A stretch of DNA of 64,000 nucleotides from Flavobacteriales bacterium (GCA_018335925.1 JAGXRF010000114.1:1-64000), one strand, 5' to 3'. Shown: positions 17,613-28,008, counted from the first letter of the stretch. Program-made: numbers and translations. Notes: a model not told the origin generated them from the sequence alone.

Positions 17613-20570
17613 ATGCAGAACAAAGGACTCGTTAAGTTTTTTGCAATTTTAATTGCTCTGGTAAGTATTTACCAACTTTCTTTCACTTTTATCGGAAACA
17701 AAGTAAAGCAAGATGCAAAAGCTTTTGCTAAAGGCGATAGCCAATTAGAATTAAAATATTTAGACTCCATCGGAAAGGAAAAAGTTTTCTTAGACTATTT
17801 TACTTTTAATGAAGTACAAGACAAACAAATAAAAAAAGGTTTGGACTTAGAAGGAGGTATCAACGTTATCCTTCAAATTTCTGTAAAAGACATTTTAAAA
17901 GGCTTGTCTAACAATTCACAAGAGCCAACTTTTAATAAAGCTTTAGAAACTGCTACCAAAACGCAGCAAGGTAATGAAGCATACATTGATGCTTTTTTCC
18001 GTTCATTTAAAGAGGAATCAAAAGGTGCTGTTAAGTTAGCTTCTCCGGATTTGTTTACCAACAAAATCATGGGAGATGAAATTAACTTTAAAATGACAGA
18101 TGCTCAAGTAGAGCAAGTGTTAAGAAGAAAAGTAGACGAATCAGTAGTTTCGGCTTTTGAAGTATTGCGTAAGCGTATTGACAAGTTTGGTGTTACCCAA
18201 CCAAACATTCAACAATTAGGAAATACAGGTAGAATTTTGGTAGAGTTACCAGGAGCTAAAGATGTAGACCGTATCAAAAAACTATTGCAAAGTACCGCTC
18301 AGTTAGAGTTTTGGGAAACTTTTAAAATTGAAGAAGTAGGCGGATACTTACAACAAGTAAATGAAGCATTAAAAGCTACTGAAAATACCAAGTTAGCTGT
18401 AACAGAAGTTACCAAATCAGATTTGGATACCTTATTGGTAGACAAGAAGAAAGATAGTTCTGCAGTTGCCAAAAACCCAATTTTCGACAAAATGATTTCT
18501 TTTGGTGGAGGTGGTGTTGTAGGTGTTTTTGCACCAAAAGATACCGCTACTATTGGAGGTTATTTAAGAAGAGACAACATCGTAGCCATGCGTCCGGCTG
18601 AATTGCGATATGTAAAATTCGTGTGGGGAAAACCAACCACCATCGAAAACGATAAAAAAGAGAAAATAGATGCAATTGAATTATATGCTTTAAGAGGCAA
18701 CAGAGAAAATTTAGCTCCATTAAGCGGAGGGGTAATTACCGATGCTCAAGCAACTTTTGACCAATTAAACCGTCCGGCTGTTACCATGCAAATGAATGGT
18801 GAAGGAGCTAGAAAATGGGAAGAATTAACAGGAAGAGCTTACCAACAAAAAACCAATATTGCTATTGTTTTAGATAACGTAGTGTATTCTGCTCCAGGGG
18901 TATCTACCGGTGCTATTGCAGGTGGTAGATCTGAAATTACAGGAACATTTACTGTAGAGGAAACTGCGGATTTATCAAACGTATTAAAAGCAGGTAAATT
19001 ACCAGCTGCAGCAGATATTGTTCAATCAGATGTGGTTGGGCCATCTTTGGGTCAAGAAGCCATTGACAATGGGATGCTGTCTTTCTTGATTGGTATGTTG
19101 GCAGTGGTTTTATGGATGATTTTATATTATGGTAAGGCAGGTTTTGTGGCAAACATTTCGTTGTTGGTGAACATTTTATTTATCTTCGGAATTTTAGCAA
19201 GTTTAGGAGCGGTGTTAACCTTACCAGGTATTGCAGGTATTGTGCTTACTATTGGTATGGCAGTGGATGCCAACGTAATTATTTACGAAAGAAGTAAAGA
19301 AGAATTACGTGAAGGCAAAACTTTGCCAGAAGCAATTGATGCTGCATTTACTTGGAAAGGTGCGATGTCGTCTATTTTTGATGCCAATATTACTACTGCA
19401 TTAACTGCTTTAATTTTATTAGTATTCGGTACAGGTCCTATCAAAGGTTTTGCAACTACCTTGTTAATTGGTATTGGTACTTCTTTATTCACTTCCATTT
19501 TTATCACAAGAATACTGTTAGACTGGATTTCTTCGAGTAAGCATAATATTACTTTTGATACACCAATGTCTAAAAACTGGTTCCAAAACTTAAATTTTGA
19601 TTTCTTAGCAAAAAAGAAAGTTGCTTATGCAGTTTCTGCAGTTTTGCTAATTGCTAGTATAGGTTCGTTAGCTGTACAAGGTTTAAACTATGGAGTAGAT
19701 TTTGAAGGAGGTAGAACTTTTCAGGTTCGTTTTGATAAAAAAGTTATTGCAAGTGAAATTTCTTCTGAATTAACCAATACTTTTGGAACTACTGTGGAAG
19801 CAAAAACTTTTGGTACTGATAATCAATTAAAAATAACTACAAAATATAAGGTTAAAGAAGAGGGTGAAGGTGTTGATAAAGAAGTAAATGAATTATTATT
19901 TAAAGGTTTACAGAAGTTTTTGCCGGCAAATACTACTTACGAAAAATTTATAACCAATGAAGATGGTAAACAATTCGGTTTGTTACAATCTACTAAAGTA
20001 GGTCCAACAATTGCAGCTGACATTAAAACAGATTCTATATATGCAGTATTAGGTTCTTTACTTGTGGTATTCTTATACTTATTAATTAGTTTCCGTAAAT
20101 GGCAATTTGGTTTGGGAGCAGTAGCTGCAGTAGCACATGATGTGATTATTGTTTTAGGAATTTACTCAATCTTTTGGAAGTTTCTACCATTTAACATGGA
20201 AATTGACCAAGCATTTATTGCGGCTATCTTAACGGTAATTGGTTATTCGTTAAACGATACGGTTATTGTTTTTGATAGAGTTAGAGAATATTTGGATTAT
20301 AGATCTTCTACTGATTTCAAAGGTTTGGTAAATAAGGCTTTGAACACAACACTAAGTAGAACAATCAATACATCTTTAACCACTTTAATTGTATTAATTG
20401 CAATTTTTGTTCTAGGAGGGGAAACCATCCGTGGGTTTGTATTTGCAATATTGGTAGGTATCTTGGTAGGTACTTATTCCTCTTTGTTTATTGCAACTCC
20501 GGTAATGACGGATTCCTTGTCTGAAAAAGAAGCTTTAAAAATGGCAATGGATAGTAAGGAAAATGCATAA
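17613..20570 (+). CDS. secDF: fused protein translocase SecDF
   Basis: 985 residues with SecD and SecF in one chain, the normal Bacteroidota form. It is an inner-membrane RND-type protein that uses the proton gradient to help SecYEG export proteins. The SecD half shows one N-terminal helix, GLDLEGGINVILQI, a large periplasmic P1 region and TIGMAVDANVIIYERSKEEL. The SecF half begins after ~640 with a further membrane helix, GVDFEGGRTFQVRF, and IGYSLNDTVIVFDRVREYL. About 12 helices are expected. It has its own promoter and terminator. The many exported proteins in this window depend on this pathway before T9SS. Confidence 0.96.
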   Translation: MQNKGLVKFFAILIALVSIYQLSFTFIGNKVKQDAKAFAKGDSQLELKYLDSIGKEKVFLDYFTFNEVQDKQIKKGLDLEGGINVILQISVKDILKGLSNNSQEPTFNKALETATKTQQGNEAYIDAFFRSFKEESKGAVKLASPDLFTNKIMGDEINFKMTDAQVEQVLRRKVDESVVSAFEVLRKRIDKFGVTQPNIQQLGNTGRILVELPGAKDVDRIKKLLQSTAQLEFWETFKIEEVGGYLQQVNEALKATENTKLAVTEVTKSDLDTLLVDKKKDSSAVAKNPIFDKMISFGGGGVVGVFAPKDTATIGGYLRRDNIVAMRPAELRYVKFVWGKPTTIENDKKEKIDAIELYALRGNRENLAPLSGGVITDAQATFDQLNRPAVTMQMNGEGARKWEELTGRAYQQKTNIAIVLDNVVYSAPGVSTGAIAGGRSEITGTFTVEETADLSNVLKAGKLPAAADIVQSDVVGPSLGQEAIDNGMLSFLIGMLAVVLWMILYYGKAGFVANISLLVNILFIFGILASLGAVLTLPGIAGIVLTIGMAVDANVIIYERSKEELREGKTLPEAIDAAFTWKGAMSSIFDANITTALTALILLVFGTGPIKGFATTLLIGIGTSLFTSIFITRILLDWISSSKHNITFDTPMSKNWFQNLNFDFLAKKKVAYAVSAVLLIASIGSLAVQGLNYGVDFEGGRTFQVRFDKKVIASEISSELTNTFGTTVEAKTFGTDNQLKITTKYKVKEEGEGVDKEVNELLFKGLQKFLPANTTYEKFITNEDGKQFGLLQSTKVGPTIAADIKTDSIYAVLGSLLVVFLYLLISFRKWQFGLGAVAAVAHDVIIVLGIYSIFWKFLPFNMEIDQAFIAAILTVIGYSLNDTVIVFDRVREYLDYRSSTDFKGLVNKALNTTLSRTINTSLTTLIVLIAIFVLGGETIRGFVFAILVGILVGTYSSLFIATPVMTDSLSEKEALKMAMDSKENA

Positions 20571-20590
20571 TTCTATTGAATTTTAAACAA

Positions 20591-20621
20591 AAAGGGAGGC
20601 AAATAGCCTCTCTTTTTTTTT
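20591..20621. terminator. terminator after secDF
   Basis: GGGAGGC (594-600) pairs with GCCTCTC (606-612, one G-U pair) across a 5-nt loop, followed by nine T. It lies between convergent secDF and msrB. Confidence 0.85.
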
Positions 20622-20625
20622 GCAT

Positions 20626-21015
20626 TTATTTTGAAAAAAAATCTAAGGATAACGAATTAACACAATACCTTAACTTTGTTTTGGTAGGGCCATCGTCAAA
20701 CACATGGCCTAAGTGCCCGTTACAATTTGCACAAACAATCTCAGTTCGAATCATGCCATGAGAACGATCTTGTACATAGGAAATTGTTCCCGGAATACAA
20801 TCGTCAAAGGAAGGCCAACCACAACCGGATTCAAATTTATGATCGTGATAAAACAATTCTGTTTTACATCCAGCACAAACATAAGTGCCCTTTTCAAAGT
20901 GCAAGTTGTATTTTCCGGTAAAAGGATATTCGGTGCCTTTTTGTCTTAAAATACGATATTGCTCAGCCGACAAGTGTTTTTTCCAATCTTCTTCAGTCCA
21001 ATCTTGATAGTTCAT
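20626..21015 (-). CDS. msrB: peptide-methionine (R)-S-oxide reductase, cytoplasmic copy
   Basis: 129 residues. MsrB reduces the R-epimer of methionine sulfoxide in proteins. Structural zinc ligands are Cys47/Cys50 and Cys95/Cys98. The catalytic Cys118 lies in RYCVNS, and a resolving-type Cys65 lies in GCGWPSF. There is no signal peptide, so it should be cytoplasmic. It begins on the base directly after the stop of the second msrB copy and is surely cotranscribed with it. The pair looks like an old tandem duplication with different cell addresses. Confidence 0.95.
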   Translation of the reverse strand: MNYQDWTEEDWKKHLSAEQYRILRQKGTEYPFTGKYNLHFEKGTYVCAGCKTELFYHDHKFESGCGWPSFDDCIPGTISYVQDRSHGMIRTEIVCANCNGHLGHVFDDGPTKTKLRYCVNSLSLDFFSK

Positions 21016-21498
21016 TTACTTTTCTTTAGTAGTTTCTGGTACAAATTCTATAGATACAGAATTGGTGCAAAATCTCTTTCCGGTGGTCTCTTGCGGACCA
21101 TCATCAAAAACATGACCCAAGTGTCCACCACATTTGGCACACAAAACTTCTGTTCTTGTCATCCCAAAACTGTAATCAGCTTCATAAACTACAGCTCCTT
21201 TGATGGCTTTGTCAAAAGAAGGCCAACCACAATCGGATTCAAATTTGGTAGTTGATTCAAATAAAGGTGTTTTACAACCTGCACAAACATAAGTGCCTTT
21301 TTCAAAATGATTCCAATAGGCACCGGTAAATGCTCTTTCCGTTCCTTTTTTACGAAGTACTTCGTATTGTTCAGGAGATAGTTCTTGTTTCCATTCCTCT
21401 TCGGTTTTTTGAACCTCAAAGTTTTGATATTTCTTTTTTTGTGCTTCGCAACCAAATGTTGTCAAGATTACGAAAACTATAATGCCAATTCTTTTCAT
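21016..21498 (-). CDS. msrB: peptide-methionine (R)-S-oxide reductase, lipoprotein copy
   Basis: 160 residues. The N-terminus is a lipoprotein signal (ILTTFGC, lipidated Cys17), so the enzyme should act in the periplasm, anchored to a membrane. The MsrB domain (~30-155) keeps both zinc CxxC pairs (CAGC and CAKC), CGWPSF and the catalytic Cys in [11 protein letters not shown]. It is the promoter-proximal gene of the pair. Its likely role is repair of oxidised methionines in envelope proteins; reductant supply is unknown. Confidence 0.93.
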   Translation of the reverse strand: MKRIGIIVFVILTTFGCEAQKKKYQNFEVQKTEEEWKQELSPEQYEVLRKKGTERAFTGAYWNHFEKGTYVCAGCKTPLFESTTKFESDCGWPSFDKAIKGAVVYEADYSFGMTRTEVLCAKCGGHLGHVFDDGPQETTGKRFCTNSVSIEFVPETTKEK

Positions 21499-21530
21499 CT
21501 TTTTTTAGTAAAAGTAGATAAAAATGATTG

Positions 21531-22397
21531 CTAAGAATAACCTACAAAAGTTAATATTCTGTCAATGACCTGTTTGTCACCTAAAATTTTTCGATGTCCT
21601 AAACCTTTGGTTTCCATCCATTGGCAATTGTTTAAATGTTTTGCAATGTGTTTTCCTGCCTCTACAGAAACATCGTGATCATTTTGATCGTGTATAACCA
21701 AAGCCGGAATGTTTACTTTTTGAGCTGCTTTGTAGGCATCGTAATTGCTCATAGGTTCGTTAAATTTTTTTTCAAACTGTTCTTGTAATTTAACAGCTAT
21801 CTTCATGCTCAAGCCAACTTTAGAGACAAAGTCATGTACAATATCTTCAATTTTATCTCCGCTACCAATCAAAACGATTTTATTGGTTTTACTTCCCCTT
21901 GCCAAAGAATTTAGTATAGACATGCTTCCTAAAGAGTGTCCAACCATCAAATCAAAGGAGCCGTAAATAGCTTCTAAGTGCTGGATGGAAGCAATAAATT
22001 CTGTCATAATAGTTTGTTTGCCCGGTGCAAAACCATGGGCTGGAGCATCAAAACTGTAAACATTAAAGTTCTTTTCTAAAAGTGCTTCCCCAATTTTTAC
22101 AAGTTGAGTACCTCTGCCCGACCATCCATGAACCAATAGCACATTTGGGTAAGTACTGTTTTTGATGTGTTCATACACTACAATTTCCTTTTGGATGGTT
22201 GGAACTTTTATTTTTTTTCTGTTAGATGTTTCGTACCAATGAATTTCTCTTTTGGGGAGTTTGTATTTGATTGGAGTGGTAAATAATTTAACTGCGAAAG
22301 AAGTTGCTAGTTTTGGAGATATTTTCTCTAAAATTTGAGCAGTAGTTCGAATAAATTTTGGAACTTCTGATTGATACTTTTTCTTGATTTTAGCCAC
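21531..22397 (-). CDS. alpha/beta hydrolase
   Basis: 288 residues with GTG as the only start that keeps the N-terminus; an in-frame stop lies five codons upstream. The fold elements are LLVHGWSGRG (oxyanion strand, ~88-97), the nucleophile elbow GHSLGS (Ser155), an Asp in IHDQNDHDVS and the catalytic His in GLGHRKIL. It has no signal peptide; the first 45 residues are basic and amphipathic. Substrate is not predictable. It lies 32 nt upstream of the msrB pair on the same strand and could be transcribed with them. Confidence 0.85.
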   Translation of the reverse strand: MAKIKKKYQSEVPKFIRTTAQILEKISPKLATSFAVKLFTTPIKYKLPKREIHWYETSNRKKIKVPTIQKEIVVYEHIKNSTYPNVLLVHGWSGRGTQLVKIGEALLEKNFNVYSFDAPAHGFAPGKQTIMTEFIASIQHLEAIYGSFDLMVGHSLGSMSILNSLARGSKTNKIVLIGSGDKIEDIVHDFVSKVGLSMKIAVKLQEQFEKKFNEPMSNYDAYKAAQKVNIPALVIHDQNDHDVSVEAGKHIAKHLNNCQWMETKGLGHRKILGDKQVIDRILTFVGYS

Positions 22398-22522
22398 TTT
22401 GTTAAAAAAATATTAGTTTATGGTTAGGTTTGGGTTTTTTGTTTGAATTATCCAAAAAAACAATGCAATTTATCTATAATCACATTTTTTTGTCTAAATT
22501 TAGTTCATAAATATTACTTAAA

Positions 22523-24454
22523 ATGCAAAATCAAGCGAGAGTAGTTATCGAAAATATTCAACCACAGTTAAATGGTGGTCAGTTTTATATTAAAAGAATC
22601 ATAGACCAATGGGTACATGTTACAGCAGATGTGATTGCAGACGGGCATGATGTGCTGGTAGCTGTGTTGCAATGGAAACACGAAAAAGAAAAGCAATGGT
22701 GCGAAGTGCCCATGCAACTTACCACTAATGATGCATGGTCTGCCAAATTTCGAGTCAAGCAACAAGGACATTACCATTACAGAGTTGCAGCATGGGTAGA
22801 TTATGCTTTGAATTGGCAACATGGTACAGAAAGGAAAATAAATGACGGACAATACGTAAAGTCTGAATTGCTAGAAGGAGCAGAGTACTGTAAAGCTATT
22901 TTGAATAAAGCAAACAAAGACGAAAAAAAATGGCTTAAAGAAGTTATTGCTTGTTTTGAAGATACTGCTAAATACGAACAAGCAATTGCATTTGCTTTAT
23001 CTGAAGAATTACATCAAATATTTACCTCTTATCCTGCTCGAATTTTAGGGGTAACTTCGGCTGAATATCCAGTATATGTTGATAGAAAAAAAGCATTATT
23101 TAGTACGTGGTATGAATTTTTTCCTCGATCGGCATCTTCTACTCTCGGCAAACATGGTACTTTCAAAGATTGTGAAAGACTCCTCCCAAGAGTCGCAGAA
23201 ATGGGATTTGATACGTTGTATTTTCCACCCATTCACCCAATTGGAGAAGTAAACCGAAAAGGAAAAAACAATGCCACCACTGCTCAGCTTGGAGATGTTG
23301 GTTCTCCTTGGGGAATTGGCTCTGTACATGGTGGCCACCAAGCTACCCATCCGGAATTAGGTACCATAGAGGACTTTAAATCGTTGGTAAAAACTGCCAA
23401 ATCTTATGGAATTGAAATTGCCATGGATTATGCATTACAAGCAGCTCCTGACCATCCGTATGTAAAAGATCACCCGCAATGGTTCAAGTGGAGACCAGAT
23501 GGCACGGTTCAATATGCAGAAAATCCTCCAAAAAAATACCAAGATATTCAACCTATATATTTTGAATCGGAAGACTGGAAAAACTTGTGGGCAGAGTTGC
23601 TAAAAGTTGCTTTGTTTTGGGTAGAAGAATGCGATATTAAAGTGTTTAGGGTAGATAATCCGCATACCAAACCATTTCATTTTTGGGGATGGTTGATAGG
23701 TGAAATCAAGAAAAAACATCCGGATGTTTTGTTTCTGTCAGAAGCATTTACACGACCAAAAATCATGCATCAATTGGCCAAGCAAGGTTTTACCCAATCC
23801 TACACTTATTACACTTGGAGAACTACCAAAGAGGAATTATCTGCCTATTTAACGGAACTTACGCAAACCGAACAAAAAGAATTTTTCCGACCTAATTTTT
23901 GGCCCAATACTCCGGATATTTTACCGTATCACTTACAGTCAGGTAACGAAACCATGTATTTGATACGTTATTTTTTGGCAGCAACCATGTCATCTAATGT
24001 TGGGGTGTACGGACCTGCGTATGAATTTTTGGTACATGAGGCCATTCCAGGAAAAGAAGAATATTACAACTCTGAAAAATACGAAGTGTATCATTGGGAT
24101 TGGAATGCGAGAAACAAAATTACCATGTTGATGACTCGCATCAATCAAATTCGAAAAGAAAGATTGTCGTTACAGCAAACCAACAATGTGGTGTTGTGCG
24201 AAACCACTAGTTCAGATTTAATAGCATTCCTTAAATATGATGATGACCATACAGACCATACTTTAATGGTATGTAATTTAGACCCTTATTACCCGAAACA
24301 AGGCAGTGTGCAATTGCCTTTAAAAATTATAGGAAACCAACCGGTTAGGGTAACCGATTTGATTACCGGAAACAGCTATTGGTGGGATAAGGAATGGAAT
24401 TATGTTGAATTACATCCGGCATTGCCATTTCATTTATTTAAATTAGAACGATAA
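22523..24454 (+). CDS. glgE: alpha-1,4-glucan:maltose-1-phosphate maltosyltransferase
   Basis: 643 residues, GH13 subfamily 3. It transfers maltose from alpha-maltose-1-phosphate onto the non-reducing end of an alpha-1,4-glucan. An N-terminal beta-sandwich (~1-110) and helical linker precede the TIM barrel. Barrel motifs include the family-typical LYFPPIHPIGEVNRKGKNN, the nucleophile region FRVDNPH (Asp378) and the acid/base in FLSEAFTRP (Glu407). A C-terminal sandwich ends the chain. It is followed with a 1-nt overlap (TAATG) by maltokinase and then glgB, which is the GlgE glucan pathway. A near-consensus box (TAAATTTA, 22495-22502) could be its promoter. Confidence 0.95.
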   Translation: MQNQARVVIENIQPQLNGGQFYIKRIIDQWVHVTADVIADGHDVLVAVLQWKHEKEKQWCEVPMQLTTNDAWSAKFRVKQQGHYHYRVAAWVDYALNWQHGTERKINDGQYVKSELLEGAEYCKAILNKANKDEKKWLKEVIACFEDTAKYEQAIAFALSEELHQIFTSYPARILGVTSAEYPVYVDRKKALFSTWYEFFPRSASSTLGKHGTFKDCERLLPRVAEMGFDTLYFPPIHPIGEVNRKGKNNATTAQLGDVGSPWGIGSVHGGHQATHPELGTIEDFKSLVKTAKSYGIEIAMDYALQAAPDHPYVKDHPQWFKWRPDGTVQYAENPPKKYQDIQPIYFESEDWKNLWAELLKVALFWVEECDIKVFRVDNPHTKPFHFWGWLIGEIKKKHPDVLFLSEAFTRPKIMHQLAKQGFTQSYTYYTWRTTKEELSAYLTELTQTEQKEFFRPNFWPNTPDILPYHLQSGNETMYLIRYFLAATMSSNVGVYGPAYEFLVHEAIPGKEEYYNSEKYEVYHWDWNARNKITMLMTRINQIRKERLSLQQTNNVVLCETTSSDLIAFLKYDDDHTDHTLMVCNLDPYYPKQGSVQLPLKIIGNQPVRVTDLITGNSYWWDKEWNYVELHPALPFHLFKLER

Positions 24455-26076
24455 TGGAGCCATTAAACCAAGATACTTTTGTCAATACCTTTGAGTTTAA
24501 AACCGATTGGAAAAACTGCTTTGAAAATGCAGATTTCATCAAAGTTTTTTCTTCGGATATACTAGAAAATTATATCATCAATAAACGTTGGTATGGGGGA
24601 AAGGCAAGTACGTTAAAGTATATTGAGGTAGTGGATTATTTCCAAATCCGATCAGATAAACATACCTACTATGGAGTATTGTTAGAAGTGAATTTTAAAG
24701 AAGCTTTTTACCAACATTATTTTATGCCATTGGCTTTTATGGATAAAGCAGATTTAGATACCAACACCATCATAGCACCAATAAAAATGGGCAAGCAAGA
24801 GGGCTTTTTGGTAGATGCTTTGCACCAGGAAGATTTTCGAAAATTATTGTATGACAATATCATTCAGGCTAAAGAAACTCCGGGTTTAAAATTGGTCTTT
24901 CACAGGGGTTCCGTAAAAGAGCTTTCTTCTTATAAAACTTCACGTTTTATGGGATTAGAACAAAGCAATACATCTATTGTTTACAACGAAAGCTTTGTGC
25001 TTAAAATATTCCGTCGAATTTATGTCAGTACGAACCCCGATTATGAAATCAGCAGGTTTTTAACCGAACGAATGCATTTTCAAAATACCCCGGCATATAC
25101 CGGAAGTATCAATTTGCTATTGTCAGAAGGCAACATCACTTTAGGATTGATGCAAGAATTGGTTCCCAACCAAGGCGATGCTTGGAAGTTTATGTTAGAG
25201 CAATGTGATGGGGTTTTTACCAATTTAAAATCAAAACGTATTAAAATTGACAAACTTCCGGATGTGGCCATGTTCAAACGATTACGCATACAAGACATCC
25301 CGCCTGAAATTATTGATTGGGCTGGTTTGAGTATTTTTTTGCGTATCCAAACCTTGGCATTGCGGACAGCAGAAATGCATATTGCACTTGGGAGCGACAT
25401 CCACGAAACGGCTTTTACACCAACCACTTATAATGGAGATTACACCGTTTGGTTGAAAAACCGAATGTTGTATCAGTTTCAAAACCGTTTAAATATCATC
25501 GAAAATAGTTTGCATAAATTAGATGGATTGGCATTGGAGTTGGCCCATCAGTTTATGGAAAATAAAAAATTAGTTCGAAAACACTTTGTTGATTTTGATT
25601 GGACTAAGATGAAGTCGGAGCGAATTCGAATTCATGGAGACTACCATTTAGGACAAGTTTTGGTAAATGGAGATGATTTTTACATTTTAGATTTTGAAGG
25701 GGAACCTGAAAGTACCATTCGAGATAGAAAAGTGAAGCAACCACCTTTGAAAGATGTAGCTGGAATGTTTCGCTCTTTTCATTATGCCATTTATGCAACC
25801 ATTTTTAATAATGCCGATAAATATCCGGTAGAGCAAGAAGAATTGTTTAAGGCAGGAGAAATATTGTACAAATACTTTGTAGGAGTATTTTTACAAACTT
25901 ACATCCATACCGTTCAACAGAACAATTTGAATATTGGGTATGACCACGAAATAGATTTTTTACTCAAATACTGCTTGCTCGAAAAAGCTGTTTACGAATT
26001 GGGGTACGAACTTAACTCTCGTCCCAGATGGGCAGTTATTCCGTTAAGAGGGATTCAAAGTATATTAAATTATTAA
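24454..26076 (+). CDS. maltokinase
   Basis: 540 residues. It phosphorylates maltose to alpha-maltose-1-phosphate, the GlgE donor. The kinase lobe is of the aminoglycoside-phosphotransferase type, with the catalytic loop HGDYHLGQVLV (about residues 394-404) and the metal-binding DFEGEP shortly after. The N-terminal cap has NKRWYGGKAS, which is typical of maltokinases. In many bacteria the domain is fused to trehalose synthase (TreS); here it stands alone. It overlaps glgE by 1 nt and is 15 nt from glgB, so the three form one operon. The source of maltose is not shown in the window; alpha-glucan breakdown or TreS elsewhere are options. Confidence 0.92.
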   Translation: MEPLNQDTFVNTFEFKTDWKNCFENADFIKVFSSDILENYIINKRWYGGKASTLKYIEVVDYFQIRSDKHTYYGVLLEVNFKEAFYQHYFMPLAFMDKADLDTNTIIAPIKMGKQEGFLVDALHQEDFRKLLYDNIIQAKETPGLKLVFHRGSVKELSSYKTSRFMGLEQSNTSIVYNESFVLKIFRRIYVSTNPDYEISRFLTERMHFQNTPAYTGSINLLLSEGNITLGLMQELVPNQGDAWKFMLEQCDGVFTNLKSKRIKIDKLPDVAMFKRLRIQDIPPEIIDWAGLSIFLRIQTLALRTAEMHIALGSDIHETAFTPTTYNGDYTVWLKNRMLYQFQNRLNIIENSLHKLDGLALELAHQFMENKKLVRKHFVDFDWTKMKSERIRIHGDYHLGQVLVNGDDFYILDFEGEPESTIRDRKVKQPPLKDVAGMFRSFHYAIYATIFNNADKYPVEQEELFKAGEILYKYFVGVFLQTYIHTVQQNNLNIGYDHEIDFLLKYCLLEKAVYELGYELNSRPRWAVIPLRGIQSILNY

Positions 26077-26091
26077 CACCAAATTTACACC

Positions 26092-27996
26092 ATGACCAAT
26101 CAAGTACAATCATATAGTTTATTTACCGATTTTGATATCCAATTATTCCAAGCAGGCAAACATTTTCAGTTATACGAAAAATTTGGAGCACATTTGGTTG
26201 AGGTAAATGGAGTGAAAGGGGTTTATTTTGCTGTTTGGGCTCCTTCAGCCAAATCAGTTTCTGTGATTGGTGATTTTAATTACTGGATACAAGGCGTACA
26301 TGCATTAAACGTGCGTTGGGATGGTTCCGGCATTTGGGAAGGATTTATTCCCGGTATTGACAAAGGAGTAAAATACAAATACAAAATTCAATCGCATCAT
26401 GGAGGCGTGATTACCGAAAAAGCAGATCCATTTGCTTTTTATTGTGAAACTCCACCAAATACCGCTTCTGTAGTTTGGGATCATGCCTATACTTGGAAAG
26501 ACGATGCATGGATGGAAAAACGTAAAGAAATTAATGCGTTAAACAAACCATTTTCGGTATATGAAGTACATTTAGGTTCTTGGAAAAGAAATGTGGAAGA
26601 AAACAGGTCGTTATCCTATGTAGAACATGCACAAGATTTGGTGAATTATGTAAAAGAAATGGGTTTTACCCATGTGGAGTTTATGCCAATCATGGAATAT
26701 CCTTACGATCCATCATGGGGATACCAATTGGTGGGATACTTCGCACCAACATCACGATTTGGCAAGCCACAAGACTTTATGTATTTGGTAGATGCTTTTC
26801 ACCAAGCAGGCATCGGAGTAATTTTAGATTGGGTTCCTTCTCACTTTCCGGAAGATGCACATGGTTTAGGCTATTTTGATGGTTCGAGTTTATACGAACA
26901 TCCCGACAGAAGAAAAGGATATCATCCCGATTGGAAAAGTTTGGTGTTTAATTATGGCAGAAACGAAGTGCGTTCTTTTTTAATTAGCAACGCCATTTTT
27001 TGGTTGCAAAAGTTTCATGCCGATGGATTAAGAGTAGATGCAGTGGCATCTATGTTGTACCTAGATTATTCAAGAAAAGATGGAGAATGGGAACCAAATG
27101 TATTTGGAGGAAGAGAAAACTTAGACACGATAAGTTTTTTGAAAGATTTCAATCATGCAGTTTACACCATGAATGAGGGGGTGCAAACGATTGCTGAAGA
27201 AAGTACCTCTTTTCCGATGGTATCTCGTCCAACAGATATTGGTGGTCTTGGCTTTGGTATGAAATGGATGATGGGTTGGATGCACGATACCTTGGAATAT
27301 TTTAAAAAAGAACCTATTTACAGAAAGTACCACCAAAACCAAATCACTTTCTCTTTGGCATATGCATTTTCCGAAAACTTTATGTTACCGCTATCGCACG
27401 ATGAGGTGGTGTATGGCAAAAAATCCATTTTAGGAAGAATGCCAGGAGACGAATGGCAAAAATTTGCCAATTTACGATTGTTATATGGCTATATGTTTAC
27501 CCATCCAGGCACCAAGCTTTTGTTTATGGGAGCAGAGTTTGGTCAAAAAGCAGAATGGAAGTTCGATGGAAGTTTAGATTGGCATCTTACCCAAAATGGT
27601 TACCATCATGGAATTCAAAAATGCATCCAAGCATTAAATTTAATGTATAAATCCTATCCGGCCTTACATGAAAACCAATTTACTGGAGATGGCTTTGAAT
27701 GGATTGAATACAACGATGCCCAAAATAGCATAATGAGCTATATGCGTAAGTCTGCCAATCAAACCTTGGTGGTGGTTTGTAATTTTACACCTATGGTTCG
27801 AGAAAACTACAGAATAGGATTGCCTACAAAAGGGAAGTTAAAAGAAGTATTTAATTCTAATCAAATTGAATTTGGTGGCAGTGGGGTGACCAACGAAAAA
27901 ATAATTAAATCTGAAACCAAACCTTGGAACCACAAAGAGCATTCTGCAGAAATTAAAATTGCACCATTAGCAACTATTGTTTTCAAAATGGATTAA
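26092..27996 (+). CDS. glgB: 1,4-alpha-glucan branching enzyme
   Basis: 634 residues, GH13 subfamily 9. It creates alpha-1,6 branches in glycogen-like glucan. The CBM48 domain (~25-120) has GVYFAVWAPSAKSVSVIGDFN. The barrel carries the branching-enzyme signature of EVHLGSWK and WGYQLVGYFAPTSRFG. The nucleophile region is DGLRVDAVASMLYLDY, the acid/base is in TIAEEST, and the transition-state Asp is in LSHDEVVYGKKS. It completes the glgE-maltokinase-glgB operon and shapes the linear glucan made by GlgE. Cytoplasmic. Confidence 0.97.
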   Translation: MTNQVQSYSLFTDFDIQLFQAGKHFQLYEKFGAHLVEVNGVKGVYFAVWAPSAKSVSVIGDFNYWIQGVHALNVRWDGSGIWEGFIPGIDKGVKYKYKIQSHHGGVITEKADPFAFYCETPPNTASVVWDHAYTWKDDAWMEKRKEINALNKPFSVYEVHLGSWKRNVEENRSLSYVEHAQDLVNYVKEMGFTHVEFMPIMEYPYDPSWGYQLVGYFAPTSRFGKPQDFMYLVDAFHQAGIGVILDWVPSHFPEDAHGLGYFDGSSLYEHPDRRKGYHPDWKSLVFNYGRNEVRSFLISNAIFWLQKFHADGLRVDAVASMLYLDYSRKDGEWEPNVFGGRENLDTISFLKDFNHAVYTMNEGVQTIAEESTSFPMVSRPTDIGGLGFGMKWMMGWMHDTLEYFKKEPIYRKYHQNQITFSLAYAFSENFMLPLSHDEVVYGKKSILGRMPGDEWQKFANLRLLYGYMFTHPGTKLLFMGAEFGQKAEWKFDGSLDWHLTQNGYHHGIQKCIQALNLMYKSYPALHENQFTGDGFEWIEYNDAQNSIMSYMRKSANQTLVVVCNFTPMVRENYRIGLPTKGKLKEVFNSNQIEFGGSGVTNEKIIKSETKPWNHKEHSAEIKIAPLATIVFKMD

Positions 27997-28008
27997 TCTG
28001 AAAAAAAT

